A stretch of DNA of 5,898 bases. It comes from Clostridia bacterium (GTDB lineage Bacteria; Bacillota; Clostridia; Oscillospirales; Acutalibacteraceae). The notes beneath the pieces are model-generated. The model was not told the DNA's origin and made no database searches. It saw only the letters and a program-made list of their open reading frames with translations. Each line of letters starts with the position of its first letter. The stretch's first letter is position 1. The translations under genes and the position numbers were made by a program. Positions 1-5,886 of the stretch are shown piece by piece. The stretch covers positions 1-5,898 of the forward strand of contig JAGACE010000117.1 in the NCBI GenBank assembly GCA_017614275.1. Reading direction: 5' to 3'.

Positions 1-1563
1 GTAGTGCTGCAGGGCCAGGATGGTGGTGGGTACCAGGATGGCGCACTGTTTGCCGTCGGCGATGCACTTGAACGCCGCCCGCAGAGCCACCTCCGTCTTG
101 CCGAAGCCGACGTCTCCGCAGAGCAGCCGGTCCATGGGATGGGCGCGCTCCATGTCGCGCTTGATCTCGTGGACACAGCGCAGCTGGTCATCGGTCTCAT
201 CGTATTCGAAGCGGCGCTCGAAGTCGGACTGCATGTCGATGTCCGGCGAGAACGCGTACCCCGGTGTGTTCAGCCGGGTGGCGTAGAGCTCGGTCAGTTC
301 TTTCGCCATGTCTTTGACCGCTGCCCGGACCTTCGAGCGGGACTTCTCCCACTCCTTGGAGCCGAGGCGGTTCACCTTCACGCGGCTCGTGTCGTCCTTC
401 GGGCCGATGTATTTGGAAACCAGATCCAGCTGGGTGACGGGCACATAGAGCGCGTCGCCCTTGGCGTAGCGGATCTTCAGATAGTCTTTCGTGACGCCGG
501 TGACGGTCATCTTCTCGATGCCCTCGAAGATGCCGATGCCGTGCAGGGAGTGGACGACATAGTCGCCCTTGTGGAGTTCGTCCAGGCTGTGGAACGCGTT
601 CGCGGCATTGCGGCTGCGCATGCGTTTGCGCAGCTTGCCGACGGCCCGGCTGCCCTCCGAGATGATGAGGAACTTCGAGTCCGGGAACTGGACGCCTGCG
701 CTGAACGCGCCCGCCAGCACGCTGATCCGTCCTTTGGGGAACTCGTTCGGGACCACGGAGTACCAGACGGCTTTGTAGCCGGCCTCCTCCAGGTCCTCCG
801 CCAGCTGTTTCGCGGCCTTGTTCGTCCCGGCGGTCACCACGGTCGTGTACTCCCGGACGCGCGGCGGGAAGCAGTCCTGCTCCAGGGAGGAGAACGTCCC
901 GTTCCACTGGGGCGTCTGCCCGAGGGTCAGACTGAAGAGGTCTCGCACGGGCAGGTCGAAACTGCCCCGGGCAAAGTTGTCGAGGTAGAAAAAGTCCGCG
1001 TGTTCATAGTCGGAGACAAGGTCCTTGTAGGAGATGATCAGGTCGCCCAGGCCCTTGACGTAGTCGCCGGTCTCCAGCGCGGCCTTCACGTCTTCGCGGT
1101 ACAGTTTGACGGTCCCGTTCACGCGTTCCTTGACGGCTCCGCTCTCCGCGGCGATCAGCAGATCGCCCTCCTGCAGATAGCCGAGCGGCGTGCAGGCGTG
1201 TTCGTAGCAGACGTTCAGATATTTGTCGATGCACAGGTCCCGCCCGGACCGGACGGCGTCGGCGTCGGCCTTCATCCGGGCCCTCGCCAGGTCCGCGTTC
1301 TTCGAGCGGACCTTGCCGGCCAGGCGCAGGAGCTCGTCTGCCAGGGCGTCCGGGTCCTCCGGGAACACCTCCGCGGACGGGGTCAGCAGGACGCGGTCGG
1401 TCTTGTCCGTCCGGCGCTGGGACTCCACCTCGAACTCCGCGATGGTGTCGACGGTGTCCCCCCACAGCTCCATGCGGTAGGGGCGCTCCCGCTCCGGCGG
1501 GAAGAAGTCCACGATGCCGCCCCGGACGGAGAACTGGCCGTGGCCCTCCACCACGTCCGCCCG
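1..1563 (-). CDS. mfd: Mfd, remainder of the gene after the in-frame TAG; runs off the left edge
   Basis: These 521 codons continue the mfd frame without any further stop until the window ends. Numbering from the ATG at 2061, QFSVRGGIVDFFP (residues 176-188) is the conserved end of the UvrB-like region. The CarD-like RNA polymerase interaction domain covers roughly residues 494-556 (HKGDYVVHSLHGIGIFEGI, then YAKGDALYVPV). The motor follows with Walker A GDVGFGKT (Lys655) and motif Ia PTTILALQH at the window edge. The rest of the helicase domains and the UvrA-inhibiting C-terminus lie outside. Known function is ATP-driven displacement of stalled RNA polymerase and repair coupling. No convincing restart is seen: GTG codons at 1554 and 1551 and an ATG at 1473 have only weak upstream purine tracts. 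Conservation through the whole stretch argues that the frame is, or was until recently, functional. Confidence 0.88.
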
Positions 1564-1566
1564 CTA
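1564..1566 (-). other. In-frame amber (TAG) codon 166 of mfd
   Basis: The minus-strand reading is GGC TAC TAG CGG GCG GAC GTG, giving G-Y-stop-R-A-D-V. Mfd homologues carry an ordinary variable residue here in the pattern G-Y-x-R-(x)n-G-x-F-x-(I/V)-R-G-G. A single substitution from CAG (Gln), GAG (Glu) or AAG (Lys) would produce TAG. There is no frame change on either side. The four complete genes in the window end in TAA (pth and the RING-like gene) or TGA (the glmU-like gene and prfB), so none uses TAG as a terminator, though four genes are too few to infer a changed code. Confidence 0.9.
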
Positions 1567-2061
1567 GTAGCCGGCGGCCACGAAGTCTTTCTTCAGCGCG
1601 TCGAGGGAGATGTCCGAGCCGGTCTTCAGTTCGATCATGCGGGACGCCAGCACGTCCGGCGGCACGGTCTTCTGGACGGCCGCCTCCGCGGGCACCAGCA
1701 GGACGTCCGCGGTCCCGAGGACCCAGGCGGACAGGGCGCCCATGCGCTGCTGCTCATACTCCCGGGACCGGACCTGGTCCGACAGGAACGTCAGGTCCTT
1801 GGCCGGCAGCACGACGGCGTTCGTGCCCATGGTGGCGAAGTCCTCCGCCATCTTCACGGCCGTGCCTTCGTCCGGGACGAGGGCCATGGCGCGCCGGCGG
1901 CTGCCGGAGGCGTTCAGGGACTCCAGCAGGGCGTGGATCAGGTACACTTTGTGCATCGCCGTAGCGCCGAGGATGCCGAACGGGTACCGGCCCGAACGGA
2001 TGTCGTTCAGGATCGCCTGATACTGTTCATGGTGTTCGATCGCTTTGGAAAAGCCGGACAT
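1564..2061 (-). CDS. mfd: Mfd (transcription-repair coupling factor), N-terminal part up to an in-frame TAG
   Basis: This is the first 165 codons of mfd. Mfd is the ATP-dependent translocase that removes RNA polymerase stalled at DNA lesions and recruits UvrA. The ATG at 2061 is preceded by AGAGAGG with a 6-base spacer, which fixes the start. The protein opens with the UvrB-like module: FGILGATAMHK stands where UvrB has a degenerate P-loop, followed by LPAKDLTF and SREYEQQRMGAL, which are typical of clostridial Mfd. The frame ends at TAG (1566-1564) directly after the residues AAGY, and family homology resumes with the very next codon. Translated alone, this piece would lack the RNA polymerase-binding and motor domains and could not do Mfd's job. 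It lies 72 bases after pth, probably in the same operon. Identity is sure; whether it is a separate product, a pseudogene fragment or part of a read-through protein is unresolved. Confidence 0.85.
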   Translation of the reverse strand: MSGFSKAIEHHEQYQAILNDIRSGRYPFGILGATAMHKVYLIHALLESLNASGSRRRAMALVPDEGTAVKMAEDFATMGTNAVVLPAKDLTFLSDQVRSREYEQQRMGALSAWVLGTADVLLVPAEAAVQKTVPPDVLASRMIELKTGSDISLDALKKDFVAAGY

Positions 2062-2088
2062 GGGAAACCTCTCTCATAACGGGTATTG

Positions 2089-2111
2089 CCCCCTCTTCAT
2101 CAAAGAGGGGG
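2089..2111 (-). repeat. Perfect 9-bp inverted repeat (hairpin) between pth and mfd
   Basis: CCCCCTCTT (2089-2097) and AAGAGGGGG (2103-2111) pair perfectly around a 5-base loop, and two flanking G-T pairs could extend the stem. In the direction of transcription (minus) it starts 22 bases after the pth stop and ends 14 bases before the mfd ribosome binding site. The bases after it on that strand are CAATACCCG, so there is no U-tract and it does not look like an intrinsic terminator for pth. In the opposite direction the nearest T-run is about ten bases away, also not typical. It may stabilise or process the pth-mfd mRNA. Its first arm could alternatively pair with the mfd ribosome binding site through CCTCTT, but the local hairpin should be far more stable. 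Confidence 0.6.
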
Positions 2112-2133
2112 TGTCGTTATGCTGCTTTTTGCT

Positions 2134-2730
2134 TTAGTTGTAGAGGCTCATCGCCTCGTTGATGTCGCCTTCCACGATGAGTTCGGCGGCGCGGGCCGCA
2201 TTTTTCAGGGCCTCTTCCACCGCTTTCTGCTCCCCGCTCGGGAACTTGCCGAGGACATAGTCCGCGAGGTCCATGTCCGGGTGGGTCTTCGCCCCGATGC
2301 CGAGGCGGATGCGCGGGAATTCGTCGGTGCCCATGCACTCGATGATGGACTTCAGGCCGTTGTGGCCGCCGGCGGAACCCTTGCGGCGGATGCGCAGTTT
2401 CCCGGGGGCCAGGTTCACGTCGTCCGAGAGGACGATGACGTTGTGGGTGGGGATCTTGTAGAAGGACCGGGCCTCCTCGATGGCCTCCCCGCTGTTGTTC
2501 ATGTACGTGGTGGGCTTCATGAGGATGACCTTCTGCCCCGCCAGCACACACTGACCGGTCAGCGCGTGGAACTTCACGCGGTCCACAGACACGCCCTGTT
2601 CCCGGGCGAGCTCGTCGACGGCCAGCCACCCGATGTTGTGCCGGGTGTTCTCATATTTGGAACCCGGGTTGCCCAGCCCCGCGATGATGTACATGGGCCG
2701 GTTCCCGGTGAATCGTTCAAAAAAACTCAT
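2134..2730 (-). CDS. pth: Peptidyl-tRNA hydrolase
   Basis: Pth cleaves the ester bond of peptidyl-tRNAs that drop off the ribosome, recycling tRNA in the cytoplasm. The 198-residue product matches the bacterial Pth family (usually about 190). Visible signatures are GLGNPG with Asn21, TRHNIGW with catalytic His31, PTTYMNNSG with Asn78, SDDVNL with Asp103, and GGHNGLKSI with Asn124. These correspond to E. coli Asn10, His20, Asn68, Asp93 and Asn114. The ATG at 2730 is preceded by GAGGA, which overlaps the upstream TGA stop, and the intergenic gap is only 9 bases, so coupling to the glmU-like gene is likely. The start adds 12 residues before the usual M-Y-I-I-A-G-L-G beginning. The internal ATG at 2694 has no ribosome binding site. 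The gene ends in TAA. Position between a glmU-type gene and mfd is the familiar Firmicute order. Confidence 0.97.
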   Translation of the reverse strand: MSFFERFTGNRPMYIIAGLGNPGSKYENTRHNIGWLAVDELAREQGVSVDRVKFHALTGQCVLAGQKVILMKPTTYMNNSGEAIEEARSFYKIPTHNVIVLSDDVNLAPGKLRIRRKGSAGGHNGLKSIIECMGTDEFPRIRLGIGAKTHPDMDLADYVLGKFPSGEQKAVEEALKNAARAAELIVEGDINEAMSLYN

Positions 2731-2736
2731 AGAGTG

Positions 2737-2741
2737 TCCTC
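2737..2741 (-). promoter_or_regulatory. pth ribosome binding site overlapping the upstream stop codon
   Basis: GAGGA on the minus strand lies 6 bases before the pth ATG and shares bases with the TGA stop of the glmU-like gene. It decides in favour of the longer Pth start over the conventional start 12 codons later, and suggests that ribosomes finishing the upstream gene re-initiate here. Confidence 0.75.
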
Positions 2742-3486
2742 AGTCCTTCTGCAGTTTCCGGGCGGCGATGTCGTTGAGCGCGGCCAGCTGTTCGCGGTCG
2801 TTCGCGCCCAGGACGACGTCGGCGTTCTCCGTGACGAAGACCCCGGCGTTCTTGCCCTCCTGCTTCAGGATGTAGATGGTATCGGTCAGGTAGTATTCGT
2901 GTGCCGCGTTCTCCGTGGTCAGCTGGCCGAGGGAGGCGATGAGCTCGTTGCGGCGGAACCAGTAGGCGCCCGAGTTGACGTTGCGGATGCGGAGTTCCTC
3001 CTCCGTGGCGTCCTTCTGCTCGACGATGCGCTCGAAGCTGCCGTCGGCGCCCTGGATGATGCGGCCGTAGCCGGTGGGGTCGTCCAGCGCGGCGCAGATG
3101 ACGGTGACGGCGTTCTGCCGGGCCTCATGGAGGGCCAGGCTGGCCGCGATGGTCTCCGCGTCCATGAAAGGCGCGTCGCCGTTCAAAATGAGGACGTTGT
3201 CCGCGTCCGAGGCGTTCAGGAAGTCGAGCGCCATCATGACGGCGTGGCCGGTGCCGAGGCGCTCCCGCTGCCAGCAGATGGCGGCGCGGTCCCCGACATA
3301 GTCCTCCAGCTGTTCGCCGTAGGCCCCGACAACGAGGATCTTCTCCTCCACGTCGCTCTGTTCGACGGCGTCCAGGACCCAGTCGATCATCGGCCGGCCC
3401 AGGACTTCCATCATGGGTTTCGGTTTGTTCGCTTTCATGCGTTTCCCCTCGCCGGCGGCGAGGACGACAGCGCAGTTTTTAGACAT
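2740..3486 (-). CDS. Stand-alone GlmU-type UDP-GlcNAc pyrophosphorylase (nucleotidyltransferase domain only)
   Basis: The 248-residue product aligns with the N-terminal uridylyltransferase half of GlmU, which makes UDP-GlcNAc from GlcNAc-1-phosphate and UTP for cell-wall synthesis. It carries LAAGEGKRM (residues 9-17), Lys23 in NKPKPM, Gln73, LGTGHA (77-82), NGDAP with metal-binding Asp104, GYGRI (139-143), EQKDAT with Glu156, NVNSGAY with Asn171, HEYYLTD, and the late GANDREQL containing the second metal-ligand Asn. All match E. coli active-site positions. Full GlmU is about 455 residues with a left-handed beta-helix acetyltransferase domain; here the protein stops at the inter-domain helix and pth follows 9 bases later, so that domain is absent. 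GGAGG embedded in the end of the upstream gene, 9 bases before the ATG, supports the start. A related sugar-phosphate nucleotidyltransferase with other substrates cannot be excluded, so no gene symbol is assigned. Confidence 0.88.
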   Translation of the reverse strand: MSKNCAVVLAAGEGKRMKANKPKPMMEVLGRPMIDWVLDAVEQSDVEEKILVVGAYGEQLEDYVGDRAAICWQRERLGTGHAVMMALDFLNASDADNVLILNGDAPFMDAETIAASLALHEARQNAVTVICAALDDPTGYGRIIQGADGSFERIVEQKDATEEELRIRNVNSGAYWFRRNELIASLGQLTTENAAHEYYLTDTIYILKQEGKNAGVFVTENADVVLGANDREQLAALNDIAARKLQKD

Positions 3487-3489
3487 AGG

Positions 3490-4560
3490 TTACTTCCTCC
3501 AGAAGGACATGAATGCTTCTTCCGCAGCTTTTGCGGCCTTCGTGGCGGTCTCCGCCGCCTTCGTCGTGGCCTCGGCCATCTCCTGTCCGTAGCCCCGCTG
3601 CATGCCGAAGCTGACCAGGAGGTTCAGCAGCGTATACAGGATGAGGGCCGCCAGGAGAGCGGCGAGGATGCTGGTGCCGCCCCTCCGTTTGAGGAAGACG
3701 GACCGCGCGTCATCGTTCTCGATGGTCTTGGCCTTCGCCAGCAGCTGTTCGCAGCGGCGCTTGTACAGCGTGTTCGCGAACATGCCCATGAGGAGGTGGA
3801 TGGCCAGGATGATGTAGTGGTTGATCTGCAGCGCGAGCGGCGGCTGCGGCATCTTTTCCATGATGTCCGCCATGGCCTGCTCCGCGGCCTCCTGATCCTG
3901 CGCGTCGGTCAGGACATACTGTTTGGCGAGCGCGGTGGCTTCGCTGTAGTACTCGACGACGCTGTCCAGCGAGCACAGGGGCACGATGAACTGCAGGAGG
4001 ATCAGCAGGATGGCCAGACCGTACATGCGGCGATAGGCGCTCCACAGGGTCGGGAACAGCAGCGCCGCGAAGTTCCCGGTGAACGTCCGCTTCGTGCGGT
4101 CCATCAGGAAGAACTTCGGGATGTACTTGTTCTTGTTGGCCTGGATGACCTCGCCGTACTCCCGGACCCGGAAGTCTCCGAGCATCTCCTCCGGCCCGAT
4201 GACCCGCGTGGTGGGGCGCATCTCGCCGTGGTCTCCGGTGGTATAGGAGGCGTAGTTGCCGTATTCGTTGTCGAAGGGCAGGCCGTCCGGGCGCGTGTCC
4301 CGGCCGCCGGAGCCGAAGGTCTGCGCCCGCTTGCGGGCCGCCTCTTCTTCTCTGGCTTTCAGGTCGGCCTCTTCCCGCTCCTTGCTGTAGGGGATCTCCC
4401 AGACGTAGCCCGAAGCGTGTTGGTTCTCATAAAGGCAGTGCCCGACCTCTTTCCAGCAGGCGCGGTGGCCCGGAGCGCCGCATTCGGGGCAGACGACGAC
4501 GTCGTCGCCCTCTTCGAAGGGCTTGAGGCAGTAGGGACACTGGACGTATCTCAGATCCAT
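3490..4560 (-). CDS. Prokaryotic RING-like zinc protein with DUF2628-type membrane domain
   Basis: A 356-residue protein of unknown function. The N-terminus holds a zinc-binding pattern C8-x2-C11-x12-C24-x2-C27-x4-H32-x2-C35-x6-C42, with H48 as a possible eighth ligand, resembling the prokaryotic RING finger family 1. Residues 56-80 are highly charged (Glu/Lys/Arg) and probably helical. Residues 145-180, including KRTFTGNFAALLFP and LWSAYRRMY, resemble DUF2628, followed by predicted membrane segments near 181-200, 247-265 and 297-318. The tail (325-350) is an Ala/Thr/Lys-rich likely amphipathic helix. The ATG at 4560 is chosen because AAAGGAA precedes it by 8 bases; the upstream TTG at 4608 would overlap the promoter -10 box. 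It is the first gene of the leftward operon, 3 bases before the glmU-like gene. Family assignments are from memory of motifs, and the role is unknown; a membrane-tethered zinc-dependent scaffold is speculation. Confidence 0.88.
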   Translation of the reverse strand: MDLRYVQCPYCLKPFEEGDDVVVCPECGAPGHRACWKEVGHCLYENQHASGYVWEIPYSKEREEADLKAREEEAARKRAQTFGSGGRDTRPDGLPFDNEYGNYASYTTGDHGEMRPTTRVIGPEEMLGDFRVREYGEVIQANKNKYIPKFFLMDRTKRTFTGNFAALLFPTLWSAYRRMYGLAILLILLQFIVPLCSLDSVVEYYSEATALAKQYVLTDAQDQEAAEQAMADIMEKMPQPPLALQINHYIILAIHLLMGMFANTLYKRRCEQLLAKAKTIENDDARSVFLKRRGGTSILAALLAALILYTLLNLLVSFGMQRGYGQEMAEATTKAAETATKAAKAAEEAFMSFWRK

Positions 4561-4568
4561 GGAAACGG

Positions 4569-4575
4569 TTCCTTT
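4569..4575 (-). promoter_or_regulatory. Ribosome binding site fixing the start of the RING-like gene
   Basis: AAAGGAA on the minus strand sits 8 bases before the ATG at 4560. It supports that start over the TTG at 4608, which lies upstream of the expected transcription start. Confidence 0.75.
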
Positions 4576-4596
4576 CTGTGGGACTAAATCGCCGAC

Positions 4597-4625
4597 ATTA
4601 TACCGCAAACGAAATTTCTTTACAA
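4597..4625 (-). promoter_or_regulatory. Sigma-A type promoter of the leftward operon
   Basis: On the minus strand, TTGTAA (4625-4620, four of six consensus bases) is followed after exactly 17 bases by a perfect TATAAT (4602-4597). Transcription would begin near 4590, giving a leader of about 30 bases before the RING-like gene. Its -35 hexamer shares five bases with the -35 of the prfB promoter on the other strand. Confidence 0.75.
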
Positions 4626-4647
4626 CTCTATAAAGGTTTTATATAAT
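4619..4647 (+). promoter_or_regulatory. Sigma-A type promoter of prfB
   Basis: TTTACA (4619-4624, five of six consensus bases) and a perfect TATAAT (4642-4647) are separated by exactly 17 bases. Transcription should start near 4654, giving a leader of about 45 bases. The region is markedly AT-rich against the surrounding coding DNA. It is superimposed on the -35 of the divergent promoter. Confidence 0.8.
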
Positions 4648-4681
4648 ATTCAGAGTTTCCAACCATATCAGAACCTAACGC

Positions 4682-4690
4682 AAAGGAAGG
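4682..4690 (+). promoter_or_regulatory. prfB ribosome binding site
   Basis: AAAGGAAGG lies 8 bases before the ATG at 4699 and supports that start. Confidence 0.8.
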
Positions 4691-4698
4691 GTATTCCC

Positions 4699-5823
4699 AT
4701 GCTGCAATACGAAGAACTGCGCCTTGCCGTTCTGGAGAACGAGAAGCCCCTGCAGGAGCTGAAAGAGGCCCTCGGCCTGGACGCCATGAAGGAAGAAGTG
4801 GCGAAGCTGGAGGCCGAGGCCGCCAAAGACGGTTTCTGGGACGATGTGGAGAATTCACAGACGGTCCTGAAAGAGACCAGCCGGCTGAAGGCGCGCATCG
4901 CCAAATATGAAAAACTCGAGGGCCTCTATGAGGACACCCTCGTCATGATCGAACTGGCCGATGAAGAGGGCGATGAATCGCTCTATGACGAGTGCAGGGA
5001 GAGCGCCGATCAGGTGAAAGCGGAGCTGGAAGCCATGACGCTGTCCACCCTGCTCTCCGGCGAGTACGACGACTCCAACGCGCTCCTGACGTTCCACGCG
5101 GGCGCCGGCGGCACGGAGGCTCAGGACTGGGCCGCCATGCTGTTCCGCATGTACAACCGCTGGGGCGAGCGCCACGGCTACAAGGTCAAGACGCTGGACT
5201 ACCTCGACGGCGATGAAGCGGGCCTCAAGTCCGCCACCATCCTCATCGAGGGCGAGAACGCCTACGGCTATCTGAAGTCCGAAGCGGGCGTCCACCGGCT
5301 GGTCCGGGTCTCCCCCTTCGACTCCCAGGGACGCCGCCACACGTCCTTCGCCTCGGTCGAGGTCATGCCGGAGATCGACGACAGCATCGAAGTCGACCTG
5401 CGGCCCGAGGACATCGAGATGGAAGTGTACCGCGCCTCCGGCGCCGGCGGGCAGAAGGTCAACAAGACCTCCTCGGCCGTCCGTCTCATCCACAAGCCCA
5501 CGGGCATCGTGGTCAGCTGCCAGGTCGAGCGGTCCCAGCATCAGAACAGAGAAGTCTGTATGCGCATGCTGAAGTCCAAACTCATCGAAATCAAAGAGCG
5601 CGAACACCTCGACAAGATCGAGGACATCAAGGGGGACCAGCTGCAGATCGCCTGGGGTTCCCAGATCCGCTCCTACGTCTTCATGCCCTACACGCTGGCC
5701 AAGGACACCCGCACCGGCTACGAGATGGGCAACATCAACGCCGTCATGGACGGCGACATCGACGGCTTCATCAACGCCTACCTGAAAATGAAGTCGCTCG
5801 AAGCTATGGAGAAAGGGAATTGA
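4699..5823 (+). CDS. prfB: Peptide chain release factor 2 (RF2)
   Basis: RF2 recognises UGA and UAA stop codons in the ribosomal A site and triggers release of the finished protein. The 374-residue product has the helical N-terminal domain (about 1-110), the class I release-factor motif [10 protein letters not shown] (135-144), the stop-reading tripeptide SPF (Ser205-Phe207), which marks RF2 rather than RF1 (PxT), and the catalytic GGQ (250-252) in [14 protein letters not shown]. The SPF and GGQ numbers equal those of E. coli RF2, so the chain has no net indel there. Residue 246 is Ala, the usual bacterial state. Many bacteria regulate prfB by a +1 frameshift at CTT-TGA-C near codon 25; here the region reads CTC GGC CTG GAC in one continuous frame, so that autoregulation is absent. 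The stop is TGA, an RF2 codon. It is transcribed divergently from the RING-like/glmU-like/pth/mfd operon. Confidence 0.98.
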   Translation: MLQYEELRLAVLENEKPLQELKEALGLDAMKEEVAKLEAEAAKDGFWDDVENSQTVLKETSRLKARIAKYEKLEGLYEDTLVMIELADEEGDESLYDECRESADQVKAELEAMTLSTLLSGEYDDSNALLTFHAGAGGTEAQDWAAMLFRMYNRWGERHGYKVKTLDYLDGDEAGLKSATILIEGENAYGYLKSEAGVHRLVRVSPFDSQGRRHTSFASVEVMPEIDDSIEVDLRPEDIEMEVYRASGAGGQKVNKTSSAVRLIHKPTGIVVSCQVERSQHQNREVCMRMLKSKLIEIKEREHLDKIEDIKGDQLQIAWGSQIRSYVFMPYTLAKDTRTGYEMGNINAVMDGDIDGFINAYLKMKSLEAMEKGN

Positions 5824-5848
5824 CTTTATAATATAAGACTGTTATAAT
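5820..5848 (+). promoter_or_regulatory. Near-consensus promoter overlapping the prfB stop codon
   Basis: TTGACT (5820-5825, five of six consensus bases) and a perfect TATAAT (5843-5848) are exactly 17 bases apart. The -35 box contains the TGA stop of prfB. Transcription would start near 5855 and drive a gene beyond the right edge; no coding sequence begins before the window ends. Confidence 0.8.
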
Positions 5849-5861
5849 TGTTGCCACCCTT

Positions 5862-5886
5862 GCTCCGGACGAAGCAGGTCCGGGGC
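5862..5886 (+). promoter_or_regulatory. Hairpin in the leader of a downstream gene
   Basis: GCTCCGGAC (5862-5870) and GTCCGGGGC (5878-5886) form a 9-bp stem (one G-U pair) around the 7-base loop GAAGCAG. A competing 6-bp stem pairs CTTGCT with AGCAGG, so two alternative folds exist. It starts within about ten bases of the predicted transcript start. The following bases CATAAGTCCAAA contain no U-tract, so it is not an intrinsic terminator of prfB. It may be a ribosomal-protein leader or other cis-regulatory element, but the gene it would control is outside the window. Confidence 0.45.

Noticed and set aside
1471..1554. Translation restart after the mfd TAG giving a genuinely split Mfd
   Set aside because: Candidate GTG (1554, 1551) and ATG (1473) codons lack a well placed Shine-Dalgarno, and the conserved UvrB-like domain would be cut in the middle; not excluded, but not supported.
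1564..1566. Pyrrolysine insertion at the mfd TAG
   Set aside because: Known pyrrolysine sites are mainly in methylamine methyltransferases; the position here is a variable residue of Mfd, and nothing in the window suggests the pyl machinery.
4..2079. A 691-codon open frame on the plus strand opposite mfd
   Set aside because: It lies codon-on-codon opposite mfd. In GC-rich genes that avoid TTA, CTA and TCA codons the complementary frame stays open. It has no ribosome binding site or recognisable motif, while the minus strand shows clear Mfd domains.
2086..4587. An 833-codon open frame on the plus strand opposite pth, the glmU-like gene and the RING-like gene
   Set aside because: Same artefact: all four leftward genes happen to share one frame register, so the antisense frame runs through their junctions. 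The predicted protein has no family resemblance, and the sense genes carry catalytic motifs.
4561..4608. Upstream TTG start extending the RING-like protein by 16 residues
   Set aside because: The TTG lies upstream of the -10 hexamer and of the predicted transcription start near 4590, and the ATG at 4560 has a good ribosome binding site.
4855..5607. A 250-codon minus-strand open frame inside prfB
   Set aside because: Antisense shadow of RF2, which is fully supported on the plus strand; no ribosome binding site or promoter.
5862..5886. Intrinsic terminator for prfB
   Set aside because: The stem is strong but is followed by CATAAGTCCAAA with no U-tract, and it lies downstream of a new promoter, so it reads better as a leader structure.
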